Notes under the pieces: model-generated
What the model saw: only the letters and a program-made list of their open reading frames with translations
Told to the model about the DNA's origin: nothing
Database searches by the model: none
Made by a program: the position numbers and the translations under genes
Source: Streptomyces fungicidicus
GTDB taxonomy: Bacteria; Actinomycetota; Actinomycetes; Streptomycetales; Streptomycetaceae
Direction of reading: 5' to 3'
DNA: 64,000 nt
NCBI RefSeq assembly: GCF_003665435.1
Contig: NZ_CP023407.1
Span: 1,612,001 to 1,676,000, forward strand
Shown: piece by piece, positions 8,658-16,191 of the stretch
Position numbering within the stretch: the stretch's first letter is position 1
How the letters are laid out: each line of letters begins with the position of its first letter

Positions 8658-9836
8658 GTGACGCCCGACGACGCTCCGCTGCTGGCGGACCTCATGCCGT
8701 GGTCCGTCGCACCGCCGCGGCTCGGCCGGGGGTGGCCGGCGGCCCCCGACGCGGCGTCCCTCAGGGCCCGTTGGGACGCCCTGCTGAAGGCCGAGGGGGC
8801 CGAGCGCGAGGCCCTGTTCCTGCCGACGCGCTCCCGGACCCCGCACACGGCGGTGGGACAGCTGCCGGGGCGTGACGGCGGCACGGAGAAGCTGGTCCGC
8901 GCCACCGGCCCGTGCCCCGAGCCGGTACGGGTGCTGTACGCCCCGTTCGACGAGCAGTGGCTGATCCCCGACCAGCGGCTGATCGACGCGGCCCGCCCGG
9001 AGCTGTGGCGGGTGGCGGACGCACGGCAGGTCTTCGTGGTCGAGGCGGGCCCGGCGCGGGGCGCCGCCCAGGACCCCGCAGGACCGCCCCTGCTCGCCAC
9101 TTCCCTGCTGCCCGTGCTGCGCACCGGCCGGGTCCGTCCGCTGTACCGCCGGCCGGGCGCCGCCGAACCCAACCTGGCGCCCGGGCTCACCGGCCACCTG
9201 GCCGCCAGGCTCGGCCACGACACCTCGCCCCTGGACGTCCTCGCCTGGACGCTGGCGGCTTCGCGCGCCACGCCCGCCGGGCTCGCGGTGCCGCTCACCG
9301 GGGACGCCGAGGTGTGGGCGCGGGGCGTGGAGACGGGCCGCCGGATGCTGTGGCTGTCGCGGCGCGACGGGGAGCGTCCCAGGCTGCCCGGCGGGCGCCG
9401 CCCGTATGTGCGCGCCCCGCTGCCCTCCCGTCCGCGGGCCGTGCGCTACGACCGTGACGAGGAGACGCTGCTGTTCGACGAGGGCCGCATCTCCCCCGTG
9501 CCGCCGGGGGCCTGGGACTTCGAAGCCGGCGGTGTCCGCGTGCTGGAGGCGTGGTGCGCGGCCCGCACGGAGCCGGCCGAGCCGGGCACCCTGGCCGCGA
9601 TCCGGCCGGCCGGCTGGCCGCAGGCCTGGACCTCGGAGCTCCTCGAACTGATCACGGTCCTCACCCTGCTGACCGAACTGCGCGCGCAGCCGGCGGATCC
9701 TGCGGTCCCCGACCCGGTCACCCCGGCCGAGCTGCGCGCGGCGGGCGTGCTGCCGGTGCCGTCCTCCGCACGCCGTCCCGCCTCGGTCCTGGACTCCCAC
9801 GAGGAGGGGCCGGAGGGCCAGCTCGCCCTCATCTGA
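8658..9836 (+). CDS. orphan Type ISP restriction-modification specificity-domain protein
   Basis: The predicted protein has 392 residues. I recognise the stretches PDDAPLLADLMPWSVAP near the start and YAPFDEQWLIPDQRLIDAARPELWRV as belonging to the C-terminal target-recognition part of Type ISP restriction-modification proteins (Streptomyces homologues carry that name). Type ISP enzymes are single chains with nuclease, helicase, methyltransferase and specificity modules. Here only the specificity-like part is present. No motor, no methyltransferase motif (NPPY) and no nuclease is visible in it or beside it. It could bind DNA without cutting, or be a domesticated relic. It lies between a GntR gene and a convergent TetR gene. 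Confidence 0.7.
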   Translation: MTPDDAPLLADLMPWSVAPPRLGRGWPAAPDAASLRARWDALLKAEGAEREALFLPTRSRTPHTAVGQLPGRDGGTEKLVRATGPCPEPVRVLYAPFDEQWLIPDQRLIDAARPELWRVADARQVFVVEAGPARGAAQDPAGPPLLATSLLPVLRTGRVRPLYRRPGAAEPNLAPGLTGHLAARLGHDTSPLDVLAWTLAASRATPAGLAVPLTGDAEVWARGVETGRRMLWLSRRDGERPRLPGGRRPYVRAPLPSRPRAVRYDRDEETLLFDEGRISPVPPGAWDFEAGGVRVLEAWCAARTEPAEPGTLAAIRPAGWPQAWTSELLELITVLTLLTELRAQPADPAVPDPVTPAELRAAGVLPVPSSARRPASVLDSHEEGPEGQLALI

Positions 9837-9845
9837 GCGCGCGGG

Positions 9846-10559
9846 TCAGCGGGCGGGGTCGAAGCCGTCCAGCATCCGGCCGAGCGCCCGCTCGAACACG
9901 GCCTCCAGGTCGATCGGCCCGGCGTCCTCCTGGAAGGCGGCCGCCATCCGCGGGTACTGGCCGGTGGCGATCCGGCCGCCCAGGTAGGCACTGCGGATCG
10001 CGTGCTCCTGCTCCTGCGACCAGGGCAGCGAGCGGGTGCGCTCGGCGGTGGCCAGCTCGTTGCTGACGTAGGTCGTCACGATGCCGTTCAGCATCGCGAT
10101 CAGCTCCAGCTTGGTGCCGTAGGTCCCGGGGAGCGGGTCGAGGCAGGCCAGGCAGTGTTCGAGGTAGCGCAGGGAGTTGGGGCTGAAGCCGTAGACCGGT
10201 GACATCAGCCGCGGCAGCCAGGGATGGCGGTGCATCAGGGCGCGGGACTGATGGGCCACCCTGACCATGTCGGCGCGCCAGTCACCGGACGGTTCCCACA
10301 GCTCGTGCTCGCCGCCGGCCGCGTCCACCATCAGCTCGTACAGGTCCTCCTTGCGGGGGACGTAGTTGTACAGCGACATGGTGCCGCAGCCGAGTTCGGC
10401 GGCGACGCGGCGCATGGAGACGGCGTCCAGCCCCTCCGCGTCGGCGATCCGCACCGCCGCCGCCGCGATGTCGGCGCGCGTGTACGCCGGTCTGGGACCT
10501 CGGCCGGTGCGCTCGGGGCGCGCCCAGATCACTTCGGGTTCGGCCGCTCGGCCCGCCAT
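9846..10559 (-). CDS. TetR family repressor of the adjacent ABC exporter
   Basis: This 237-residue protein has a TetR helix-turn-helix (IADAEGLDAVSMRRVAAELG, then GTMSLYNYVPRKEDLYELM) and a long helical C-terminal domain of the classical TetR_C type. It is divergent from the DrrAB-like exporter genes. Two near-identical palindromes sit in the 63-bp gap and the first codons of the exporter, which strongly suggests it represses that operon and itself. The inducer is probably the exporter's substrate. The ATG at 10559 is the natural start. Confidence 0.9.
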   Translation of the reverse strand: MAGRAAEPEVIWARPERTGRGPRPAYTRADIAAAAVRIADAEGLDAVSMRRVAAELGCGTMSLYNYVPRKEDLYELMVDAAGGEHELWEPSGDWRADMVRVAHQSRALMHRHPWLPRLMSPVYGFSPNSLRYLEHCLACLDPLPGTYGTKLELIAMLNGIVTTYVSNELATAERTRSLPWSQEQEHAIRSAYLGGRIATGQYPRMAAAFQEDAGPIDLEAVFERALGRMLDGFDPAR

Positions 10560-10587
10560 CGTTCATCACCTCGCTCACCATCGTAGT

Positions 10588-10647
10588 TACGTACACCGTA
10601 CGTAGTGCGCTATGGTCGGACCATGACTACTACGTACGCTGTACTTA
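10588..10647. promoter_or_regulatory. twin TetR operators in the divergent promoter
   Basis: The first palindrome is TACGTAC-ACC-GTACGTA at 10588-10604 with perfect 7-bp arms. The second is TACGTAC-GCT-GTACTTA at 10631-10647 with one mismatch. Their centres are 43 bp apart, about four helical turns. The first covers the expected -35 region of the exporter promoter. The second covers codons 3 to 9 of the ATPase gene, so bound dimers would straddle the start of transcription. Confidence 0.75.
10611..10622 (+). promoter_or_regulatory. -10 element of the leaderless exporter promoter
   Basis: TATGGT at 10611-10616 is followed after 6 nt by the ATG at 10623, with no ribosome-binding site. The upstream in-frame GTG at 10605 would place the start codon ahead of this -10 box, so it is not used. 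Confidence 0.55.
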
Positions 10648-11594
10648 GTGAGGGTCTGGAGAAGAGGTTCGGCGCGGTCCACGCCCTGCGGGGACTGGAT
10701 CTGGCGGTGGCCGAGGGCACGGTGTGCGGGGTGCTCGGGCCGAACGGGGCGGGCAAGACGACTGCCGTGCGGCTGCTGACCACACTGCTGCGGCCCGACG
10801 CGGGCTCCGCGCGGATCGCGGGCCGCGACCTGGTGCGGGAGGCCGCCGCCGTAAGGCGCGCGATCGGCGTCACGGGCCAGGACACCTCGATCGACGGGGA
10901 CCTCACGGGCCGCGAGAACCTGCGGCTGTTCGCCCGGCTGCACCGGGTGAACGGGGCGGCCGCACGGGCCGCCGAGCTGCTCGAGCGCTTCGGGCTCGCG
11001 GAGGCGGCCGACCGGCCGGCGTCCGGCTGGTCCGGCGGGATGCGGCGGCGGCTGGACCTGGCGGCCGGCCTGATCCGGCGCCCCGAGGTGCTGTTCCTGG
11101 ACGAGCCGACGACCGGCCTCGACCCGGGCAGCCGCAATCTGATCTGGGACGTGGTGCGGGAGCTGACCGACGAGGGCACCACCGTGCTGCTCACCACCCA
11201 GTACCTGGAGGAGGCGGACCGGCTCGCCGACGACATCGCCGTGGTGGATCGGGGGCGGGTCGCGCACACCGGTTCCCCGGCCCAGCTCAAGTCGCTGGTC
11301 GGGACGCACGCCGAGGTGGTCGTCGCGGACCCGGACGCGCTGACGGCGGCGGCCGGGGTGCTCGACCGGCTCACCGGCGCGCCGCCCTCCCTCGACCGGG
11401 AGCGCAACGCCGTCGGCGCGGTCACCAGGGACCCGGCACTCACCCTCCCGCACCTGGTGCGCACGCTGGACGCGGCGGGTGTGCCGCTGCTCGACGCGAG
11501 CCTCAGGCCCCCGACCCTCGACGACGTGTTCCTGCGGCTGACCGGCCCGGCGGGCTCACCTCACCCCTCCGACGACAAGGAGCGTGCCGCATGA
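10623..11594 (+). CDS. DrrA-like ABC transporter ATP-binding protein
   Basis: The product has 323 residues. Walker A is GPNGAGKTT (residues 39-47), the signature is WSGGM (about 136-140) and Walker B is VLFLDE (about 156-161), followed by PTTGLD. A C-terminal extension of about 100 residues (ending PPTLDDVFLRLTG) is characteristic of DrrA-type drug-resistance ATPases. It powers export through the permease encoded next, whose ATG overlaps its stop by 4 bp. It is regulated by the divergent TetR gene. The substrate is unknown and may be an antibiotic or a self-made metabolite. Confidence 0.93.
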   Translation: MTTTYAVLSEGLEKRFGAVHALRGLDLAVAEGTVCGVLGPNGAGKTTAVRLLTTLLRPDAGSARIAGRDLVREAAAVRRAIGVTGQDTSIDGDLTGRENLRLFARLHRVNGAAARAAELLERFGLAEAADRPASGWSGGMRRRLDLAAGLIRRPEVLFLDEPTTGLDPGSRNLIWDVVRELTDEGTTVLLTTQYLEEADRLADDIAVVDRGRVAHTGSPAQLKSLVGTHAEVVVADPDALTAAAGVLDRLTGAPPSLDRERNAVGAVTRDPALTLPHLVRTLDAAGVPLLDASLRPPTLDDVFLRLTGPAGSPHPSDDKERAA

Positions 11595-12373
11595 GCACGT
11601 TGGCGTACGACGGCACCGCGATGCTCGGCCGGCAGCTGCGGCGGATGCGGAACAACCCGGGCCTGCTGATCATCACCCAGACGATGCCGGTCAGCATGCT
11701 GCTCTTCTTCGGCTACGTCTTCGGCAGCGCGCTCGCCCTGCCGGGCGCCGAATACCGGTCCTTCCTGGTGCCGGGCCTGCTGGTGGCGACGGCGGCGGGC
11801 GGCGTCATGACCGGCATGTTCCAGTCGGCGCAGGACGTCCACCGGGGGGTGACGGACCGGTTCCGCACACTGCCGGTGAGCCGGGCGGCGGTACCGGTGG
11901 GACAGGCGGCGGCAGACGTGCTGGTGACGGCGGCCGGGACGGTGCCGTTCCTGCTGGTGGGACTCGCGGTGGGCTGGCGGGTGGAGGGGAGCACGCTCGA
12001 AGCCGTGGGCGCCGTCGCCCTGTTGCTGCTGTTCCGGTTCGCCTGCGTGTGGATCGGGATGTTCCTCGGTCTGCTCACCCGTAACGAGGAGGCGGCCGGC
12101 CAGCTGGGCGGGGCGACGTTCCTGCTGCCACTGCTGTCCAGCGCGTACATCCCGACGGCGGGGCTGCCGGACGGGCTGCGCACGGTGGCGGAGTGGAATC
12201 CGATCAGCGCGGTGGCGACGGCGCTGCGGGAGCTGTTCGGCAACGCGCCCGTCCCCGGGGGCGCGGCCTGGCCGGTGGCGCATCCCGTCGCGGGGTCGCT
12301 GGCGTGGTGCGCGGTGCTGCTCGCGGTGTTCGTACCGCTCGCGGTACGGCAGTACGGGCACGGGAGGCGGTGA
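11591..12373 (+). CDS. DrrB-like ABC-2 transporter permease
   Basis: The product has 260 residues and six hydrophobic segments. It starts MSTLAYDGTAMLGRQLRRM and contains the ABC-2 permease pattern DRFRTLPVSRAAVPVGQ in the loop after helix 2 and LPLLSSAYIPTAGLP before the last helices. It forms the membrane channel partner of the DrrA-like ATPase. The ATGA overlap couples their translation. A small drug or lipid-like substrate is inferred from family. Confidence 0.9.
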   Translation: MSTLAYDGTAMLGRQLRRMRNNPGLLIITQTMPVSMLLFFGYVFGSALALPGAEYRSFLVPGLLVATAAGGVMTGMFQSAQDVHRGVTDRFRTLPVSRAAVPVGQAAADVLVTAAGTVPFLLVGLAVGWRVEGSTLEAVGAVALLLLFRFACVWIGMFLGLLTRNEEAAGQLGGATFLLPLLSSAYIPTAGLPDGLRTVAEWNPISAVATALRELFGNAPVPGGAAWPVAHPVAGSLAWCAVLLAVFVPLAVRQYGHGRR

Positions 12374-12564
12374 GGGAACCGACGGGGAGGATGTCAGGTT
12401 CCTGCCAGGGAGGAGCGGGCCGGTGAGCCCCCGGGTGGGTTCGGGGGCGCCGCAGGGGGTGCCGGTGTCGTTTCGGGCAGCGGGGGCCGCCGCGTGCCCG
12501 CGGGGATGACGGACGGGCGCGGGGCGCCGCGCCGGGACGGTGGTGGGCCGTCCGGGCGCCGGCG

Positions 12565-12840
12565 CTACCGGCCGCCGAACAGGGAGCGGCGCAGCCGGCG
12601 CAGCGGGGCGAAGAGCGAGACGCGGCTCGCCCGGGCCCGTGCGCCCCTGGCGCCGCGGTCGTGCGCGGTGTCACGCGCGATGAGCTCGCGCATCAGTGAC
12701 GTCGCCTCGGCCGTCTCCCGCTGCGGGAGCGCGGGCCCCCCGAGGACCGAGAGATGGCGGTCGAGGCGCGAGCTGGTCGCGCTGCCGCCGCACGTGATCG
12801 CAGGGACCCTGGCCCTGCTGCGCACCGTTATCTGTTCCAT
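12565..12840 (-). CDS. small conserved hypothetical protein
   Basis: This protein has 91 residues from the ATG at 12840, with GGGGAG 5 nt upstream; a longer reading from 12906 lacks a good ribosome-binding site. The sequence is very basic, with an acidic and helical middle (RETAEATSLMRELIARDTA) and an Arg-rich end (FAPLRRLRRSLFGGR). No signal peptide or cysteine motif is seen. I believe similar proteins occur next to this sigma-factor locus in other Streptomyces, but have not checked. Function unknown. Confidence 0.6.
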   Translation of the reverse strand: MEQITVRSRARVPAITCGGSATSSRLDRHLSVLGGPALPQRETAEATSLMRELIARDTAHDRGARGARARASRVSLFAPLRRLRRSLFGGR

Positions 12841-12966
12841 GTCACTCCCCACCCGTACGAGTCCACCCGGCCCGGGCAGGGTAACCCTATCGCCCCGTAC
12901 GGGCACTCGTGTATCGAGGTCACAGGATTCACCTTCCCCATAAGGGGGTTGACGAACACTCGTCGA

Positions 12967-13785
12967 TTACGCTCCGAATCCGACCGCTTCCAGGGCGAGT
13001 TGGACGATGGGCTGGGTGGTGGGCTGTTCGGAGCCGCCCTCCGGCTCGACGGTCACGGCGAGTGATGTCGCGGCGGGGTCGAGGCCGGACGCGACCAGGG
13101 GCGTGTCCCCCTCGAAAAGCCCCAGGGAGCGAGGTCGCCCGCCGTCGCCCATGAGCCAGAGCTGGTGCACACGTCCGTTCGGAGGGTCGCCGTATCCGCC
13201 GAGGGTGACGATCGCGCCGCGGGCCGACGCGGAGGCGATCACCCCGATCGTGCGGCCCCGCGCGTCCCGGCCGCTGCTTGCCCGGGCGTCCGGGGCGGCG
13301 AGAACGTGGGCGATCTCACGTGACCGGTCACGCTCGGCGTTCAGCTGGTCCTGGGTGCGGTTCGCCTGGACGGCGAAGAGCGAGGCGACGACGAGCGCCG
13401 CGGCGGCGGTGGCCGTAGCGAACGGCACGAACAGCGGCGCCCGGCGCCGGTCACGGGCGCGCGGCGGCGGCGCGGCGCCCCAGACGTGCGCCGGGAACTG
13501 CGGGGCCCGCGCGCGCGGGAGGTCCTGGGGTGCAGGTTCCTGCGGAGTGGTCCGCACGGCGGCCAGGACCCGGTCCCGCATCGCGGCGGGCGCGGGGGCG
13601 GCCGTGGACCAGGCGAGGCGGACGGCGTCCTCGGCGAGGGCGCGCACCTCGGCGGCACAGCGGCCGCACGACGTCAGATGCCTCTCGAAGCGGACCCGTT
13701 CGGCGGGCTCCAGTGCGTCGAGGGCGTAGGGGGCGGCGAGGGAGTGCGGATTCCCGCGGCGCGGCAGTCGGTCGAACACGCTCAT
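12967..13785 (-). CDS. RskA-like membrane anti-sigma factor
   Basis: The product has 272 residues. The N-terminal cytoplasmic zinc-binding anti-sigma domain has H36, C40 and C43 (HLTSCGRC). A single membrane helix lies at about 116-138. An extracytoplasmic RskA-type domain follows (GYGDPPNGRVHQLWLM, then LGLFEGDTPLVASGLDP). It should hold the sigma factor encoded just upstream at the membrane and release it when an outside signal triggers proteolysis. Its ATG overlaps the sigma stop codon by 4 bp, giving near-equal amounts of the two. Confidence 0.9.
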   Translation of the reverse strand: MSVFDRLPRRGNPHSLAAPYALDALEPAERVRFERHLTSCGRCAAEVRALAEDAVRLAWSTAAPAPAAMRDRVLAAVRTTPQEPAPQDLPRARAPQFPAHVWGAAPPPRARDRRRAPLFVPFATATAAAALVVASLFAVQANRTQDQLNAERDRSREIAHVLAAPDARASSGRDARGRTIGVIASASARGAIVTLGGYGDPPNGRVHQLWLMGDGGRPRSLGLFEGDTPLVASGLDPAATSLAVTVEPEGGSEQPTTQPIVQLALEAVGFGA

Positions 13786-14324
13786 GCCGCGCCTCCCAGG
13801 CAGTCGCGCAGGCGGGTCAGGCCGTCGCGCATACGGGTCTTGACCGTGCCCAGCGGCAGCGACAGCCGCTCGGCCACTTCGCGGTAGGTGTAGCCGTCGT
13901 AGTAGGCGAGGGTGACCGACTGTCTCTGGAGCGCGGTGAGCCGGTCCAGGCAGCGGCGCACCCATTCGCGTTCGAGGCCGGCCTCGACCTCCTCGGCGAC
14001 CTGGTCGAAGGCGGGGCCGGGACCGCGCCGGGCCTCGCGCTGCTCGCGTTCGCCGGCCGCGCGGGCGCTGCGCACCCGGTCGACGGCGCGGCGGTGGGCG
14101 AGGGTGAGGACCCAGGACAGCGCGGTGCCCCGGCCGGGGTCGAACCGGGCGGCGGAGCGCCAGAGTTCGAGCAGCACCTCCTGCGCCACCTCCTCGGACT
14201 GGGCGGGATCGCGCACCACGCGCCGCACCAGCCCGTACACCGGCCCGGAGACCAGCCCGTACAGCTCCTCGAACGCCTTCTGGTCGCCCCCGGCCACCCG
14301 CACCAGCAGCTCGTCCGCCTCCAA
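13782..14324 (-). CDS. ECF RNA polymerase sigma factor, SigK-like
   Basis: The product has about 180 residues from a TTG at 14324, which has a strong GGGAGGGGG 8 nt upstream; a GTG at 14366 is the alternative. Region 2 is visible (AFEELYGLVSGPVYGLVRR, then FDPGRGTALSWVLTLAHRRA). So is region 4 with its helix-turn-helix (ALQRQSVTLAYYDGYTYRE, then LSLPLGTVKTRMRDGL). The layout and the RskA-like partner match the SigK group. It directs RNA polymerase to a small regulon, probably including the divergent DUF4331 gene. Confidence 0.9.
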   Translation of the reverse strand: MEADELLVRVAGGDQKAFEELYGLVSGPVYGLVRRVVRDPAQSEEVAQEVLLELWRSAARFDPGRGTALSWVLTLAHRRAVDRVRSARAAGEREQREARRGPGPAFDQVAEEVEAGLEREWVRRCLDRLTALQRQSVTLAYYDGYTYREVAERLSLPLGTVKTRMRDGLTRLRDCLGGAA

Positions 14325-14501
14325 CGCGCATCCCCCTCCCGGGCCCCTGCGGGGCCGCCCTGTCACACGAGGCGTTCGCAGCGGGCGAGCCTCCGGACGG
14401 TAAGTACGGATCGACGGACCGAAAACGCGGGTCGGCGGCGAGAAACTCCACGAGCGTACGGCCCCGTGCGCGGGAGGCCCGGACGAATTTCCGAACTCGA
14501 C

Positions 14502-14528
14502 CAATCCGGCCCGCCGTTCGCTCCGAAA
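14502..14528 (+). promoter_or_regulatory. candidate SigK-type promoter of the DUF4331 operon
   Basis: CAATCC at 14502-14507, a 15-nt spacer and CCGAAA at 14523-14528 resemble the mycobacterial SigK consensus as I remember it (CCATCC and CCGAAT). It lies 40 bp before the ATG of the DUF4331 gene, in the 243-bp divergent region. The similarity is partial. Confidence 0.35.
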
Positions 14529-14567
14529 GCCAGTGCGTCAGGCAAGTTGGCACTGAGGACGGACGGC

Positions 14568-16100
14568 ATGACACCTAACTCCAGGACCGGTGCGGGGCGC
14601 GGCGGTCTCGCGACACTGCTCTGCGGCGCGCTGGCCGCCGGGGGGCTCGCGGCCGCCGGCGTGACCGCGCTGGAACCCGAGGCGGCCTCGGCCTCCTCCC
14701 ACCGGGAGGCCCCGCTGATCTCGGGCACCCCGCAGTACGACAACACGGACCTGTACGCGTTCGTCAGCCCCGACAAGCCGGACACGACGACGATCATCGC
14801 GAACTGGATCCCCTTCGAGGAGCCGGCCGGCGGACCGAACTTCTTCACGTTCGCCGAGGACGCGCAGTACGACATCCACATCGACAACAACGGGGACGCG
14901 CAGGGCGAGCTGCTGTTCCGTTACACCTTCCGGACGCACACGAAGAACGACAAGACCTTCCTCTACAACACCGGCCCCGTCACCGCCCTGGACGACCCGG
15001 ACCTCAACATCACACAGACCTACGACATCGAGCTGCTGAAGCTGAAGGACCAGCGGGCGGTGTCCCGCACGAAGATCGCGGACGACGTCCCGGTGGCGCC
15101 GTCGAACGTCGGCAAGGCGTCCATGCCGGACTACGACACGCTGCGCAAGCAGGCGGTGCACGAACTGGCGGGCGGGGCCACGACGTTCGCCGGTCAGGCC
15201 GACGACCCGTTCTTCCTGGACCTGCGGGTCTTCGACCTGCTGTACGGCGGCAACCTCTCCGAGGTCGGCAACGACACCCTCAAGGGCTACAACGTCAACT
15301 CGCTCGCCCTCCAGGTCCCGACAGACATGATCGCCGAGTCGGCGGAGCAGCCGGTCGTCGGCATCTGGTCGACGACGCAGCGCAAGAACGCCGAGGGGCA
15401 CTTCGTGCAGGTCTCCCGGCTGGGCAACCCGCTGGTGAACGAGGTGGTCAACCCGCTGAAGGACAAGGACACCTTCAACGCGTCGGGGCCGTGGGACGAC
15501 GCGCAGTTCCTGAAGAACGTCACCGAGCCGGAGCTGCCGAAGCTCATCGAGGCGATCTACAGGATCCCCGCCCCGGACGAGCCCCGCGACGACCTCGTCG
15601 ACGTGTTCCTGAAGGGCGTCGAGGGGCTCAACCAGCCGCCGCACGTGACGCCCTCGGAGATGCTGCGGCTCAACACGTCGATCGAGCCGGCCGCCGAGCC
15701 CAAGCGGCTGGGCGTCCTGGACGGCGACAACGCCGGCTTCCCCAACGGACGCCGGCTGACGGACGACGTGATCGACGCCGCCCTCCAGGTCGTCGAGGGC
15801 GAACTGGTCGGGGCGAAGAACGACCTGGGTGACGCGGTCGACGCCAACGACAAGGAGTTCGGGGCGGCGTTCCCGTACCTGGCGAACCCGACGGAGGGGT
15901 CACGGGGGCCGCTGGCCAAGGGCGTGGACGGCGGCAACGACGTGCGCAACCAGCTCGGTGACGCGCTGCGCCCGGCGGGCGCGGAGGGCTCCGGCGACAC
16001 GGCCCTGATCGCCGCGTCCGCGGGTGCGGGCGCCGGCGGGCTGCTGCTGATCGGCGCGGCGCTGATGTGGTGGCGCCGGATGCGCGGCCGCGCGTACTGA
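14568..16100 (+). CDS. secreted, membrane-anchored DUF4331 protein
   Basis: The product has 510 residues, with a signal peptide (residues 1 to about 42), then the DUF4331 opening SSHREAPLISGTPQYDNTDL. A large beta-rich extracytoplasmic body follows. The C-terminal helix (about residues 480-500) ends in an Arg-rich cytoplasmic tail (WWRRMRGRAY), so it stays bound to the membrane. The biochemical role of DUF4331 is not established. It is divergent from the sigma gene and leads a run with the TPR and transporter genes, so it is the likely main target of that sigma factor. Confidence 0.9.
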   Translation: MTPNSRTGAGRGGLATLLCGALAAGGLAAAGVTALEPEAASASSHREAPLISGTPQYDNTDLYAFVSPDKPDTTTIIANWIPFEEPAGGPNFFTFAEDAQYDIHIDNNGDAQGELLFRYTFRTHTKNDKTFLYNTGPVTALDDPDLNITQTYDIELLKLKDQRAVSRTKIADDVPVAPSNVGKASMPDYDTLRKQAVHELAGGATTFAGQADDPFFLDLRVFDLLYGGNLSEVGNDTLKGYNVNSLALQVPTDMIAESAEQPVVGIWSTTQRKNAEGHFVQVSRLGNPLVNEVVNPLKDKDTFNASGPWDDAQFLKNVTEPELPKLIEAIYRIPAPDEPRDDLVDVFLKGVEGLNQPPHVTPSEMLRLNTSIEPAAEPKRLGVLDGDNAGFPNGRRLTDDVIDAALQVVEGELVGAKNDLGDAVDANDKEFGAAFPYLANPTEGSRGPLAKGVDGGNDVRNQLGDALRPAGAEGSGDTALIAASAGAGAGGLLLIGAALMWWRRMRGRAY

Positions 16101-16191
16101 CCCCCGACAGGCGCGGCCCGTCCCCCGTCCCCCACGGCGCGGGCCGCGCCGCCGACTTCCGACCACCGGCGAACGACCGAGGAGAGAGGCC

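Noticed and set aside
12374..12564. possible small gene between the exporter permease and the 91-residue protein
   Set aside because: Short frames there lack ribosome-binding sites and have a shadow-like composition; the interval is only GC-rich spacer.
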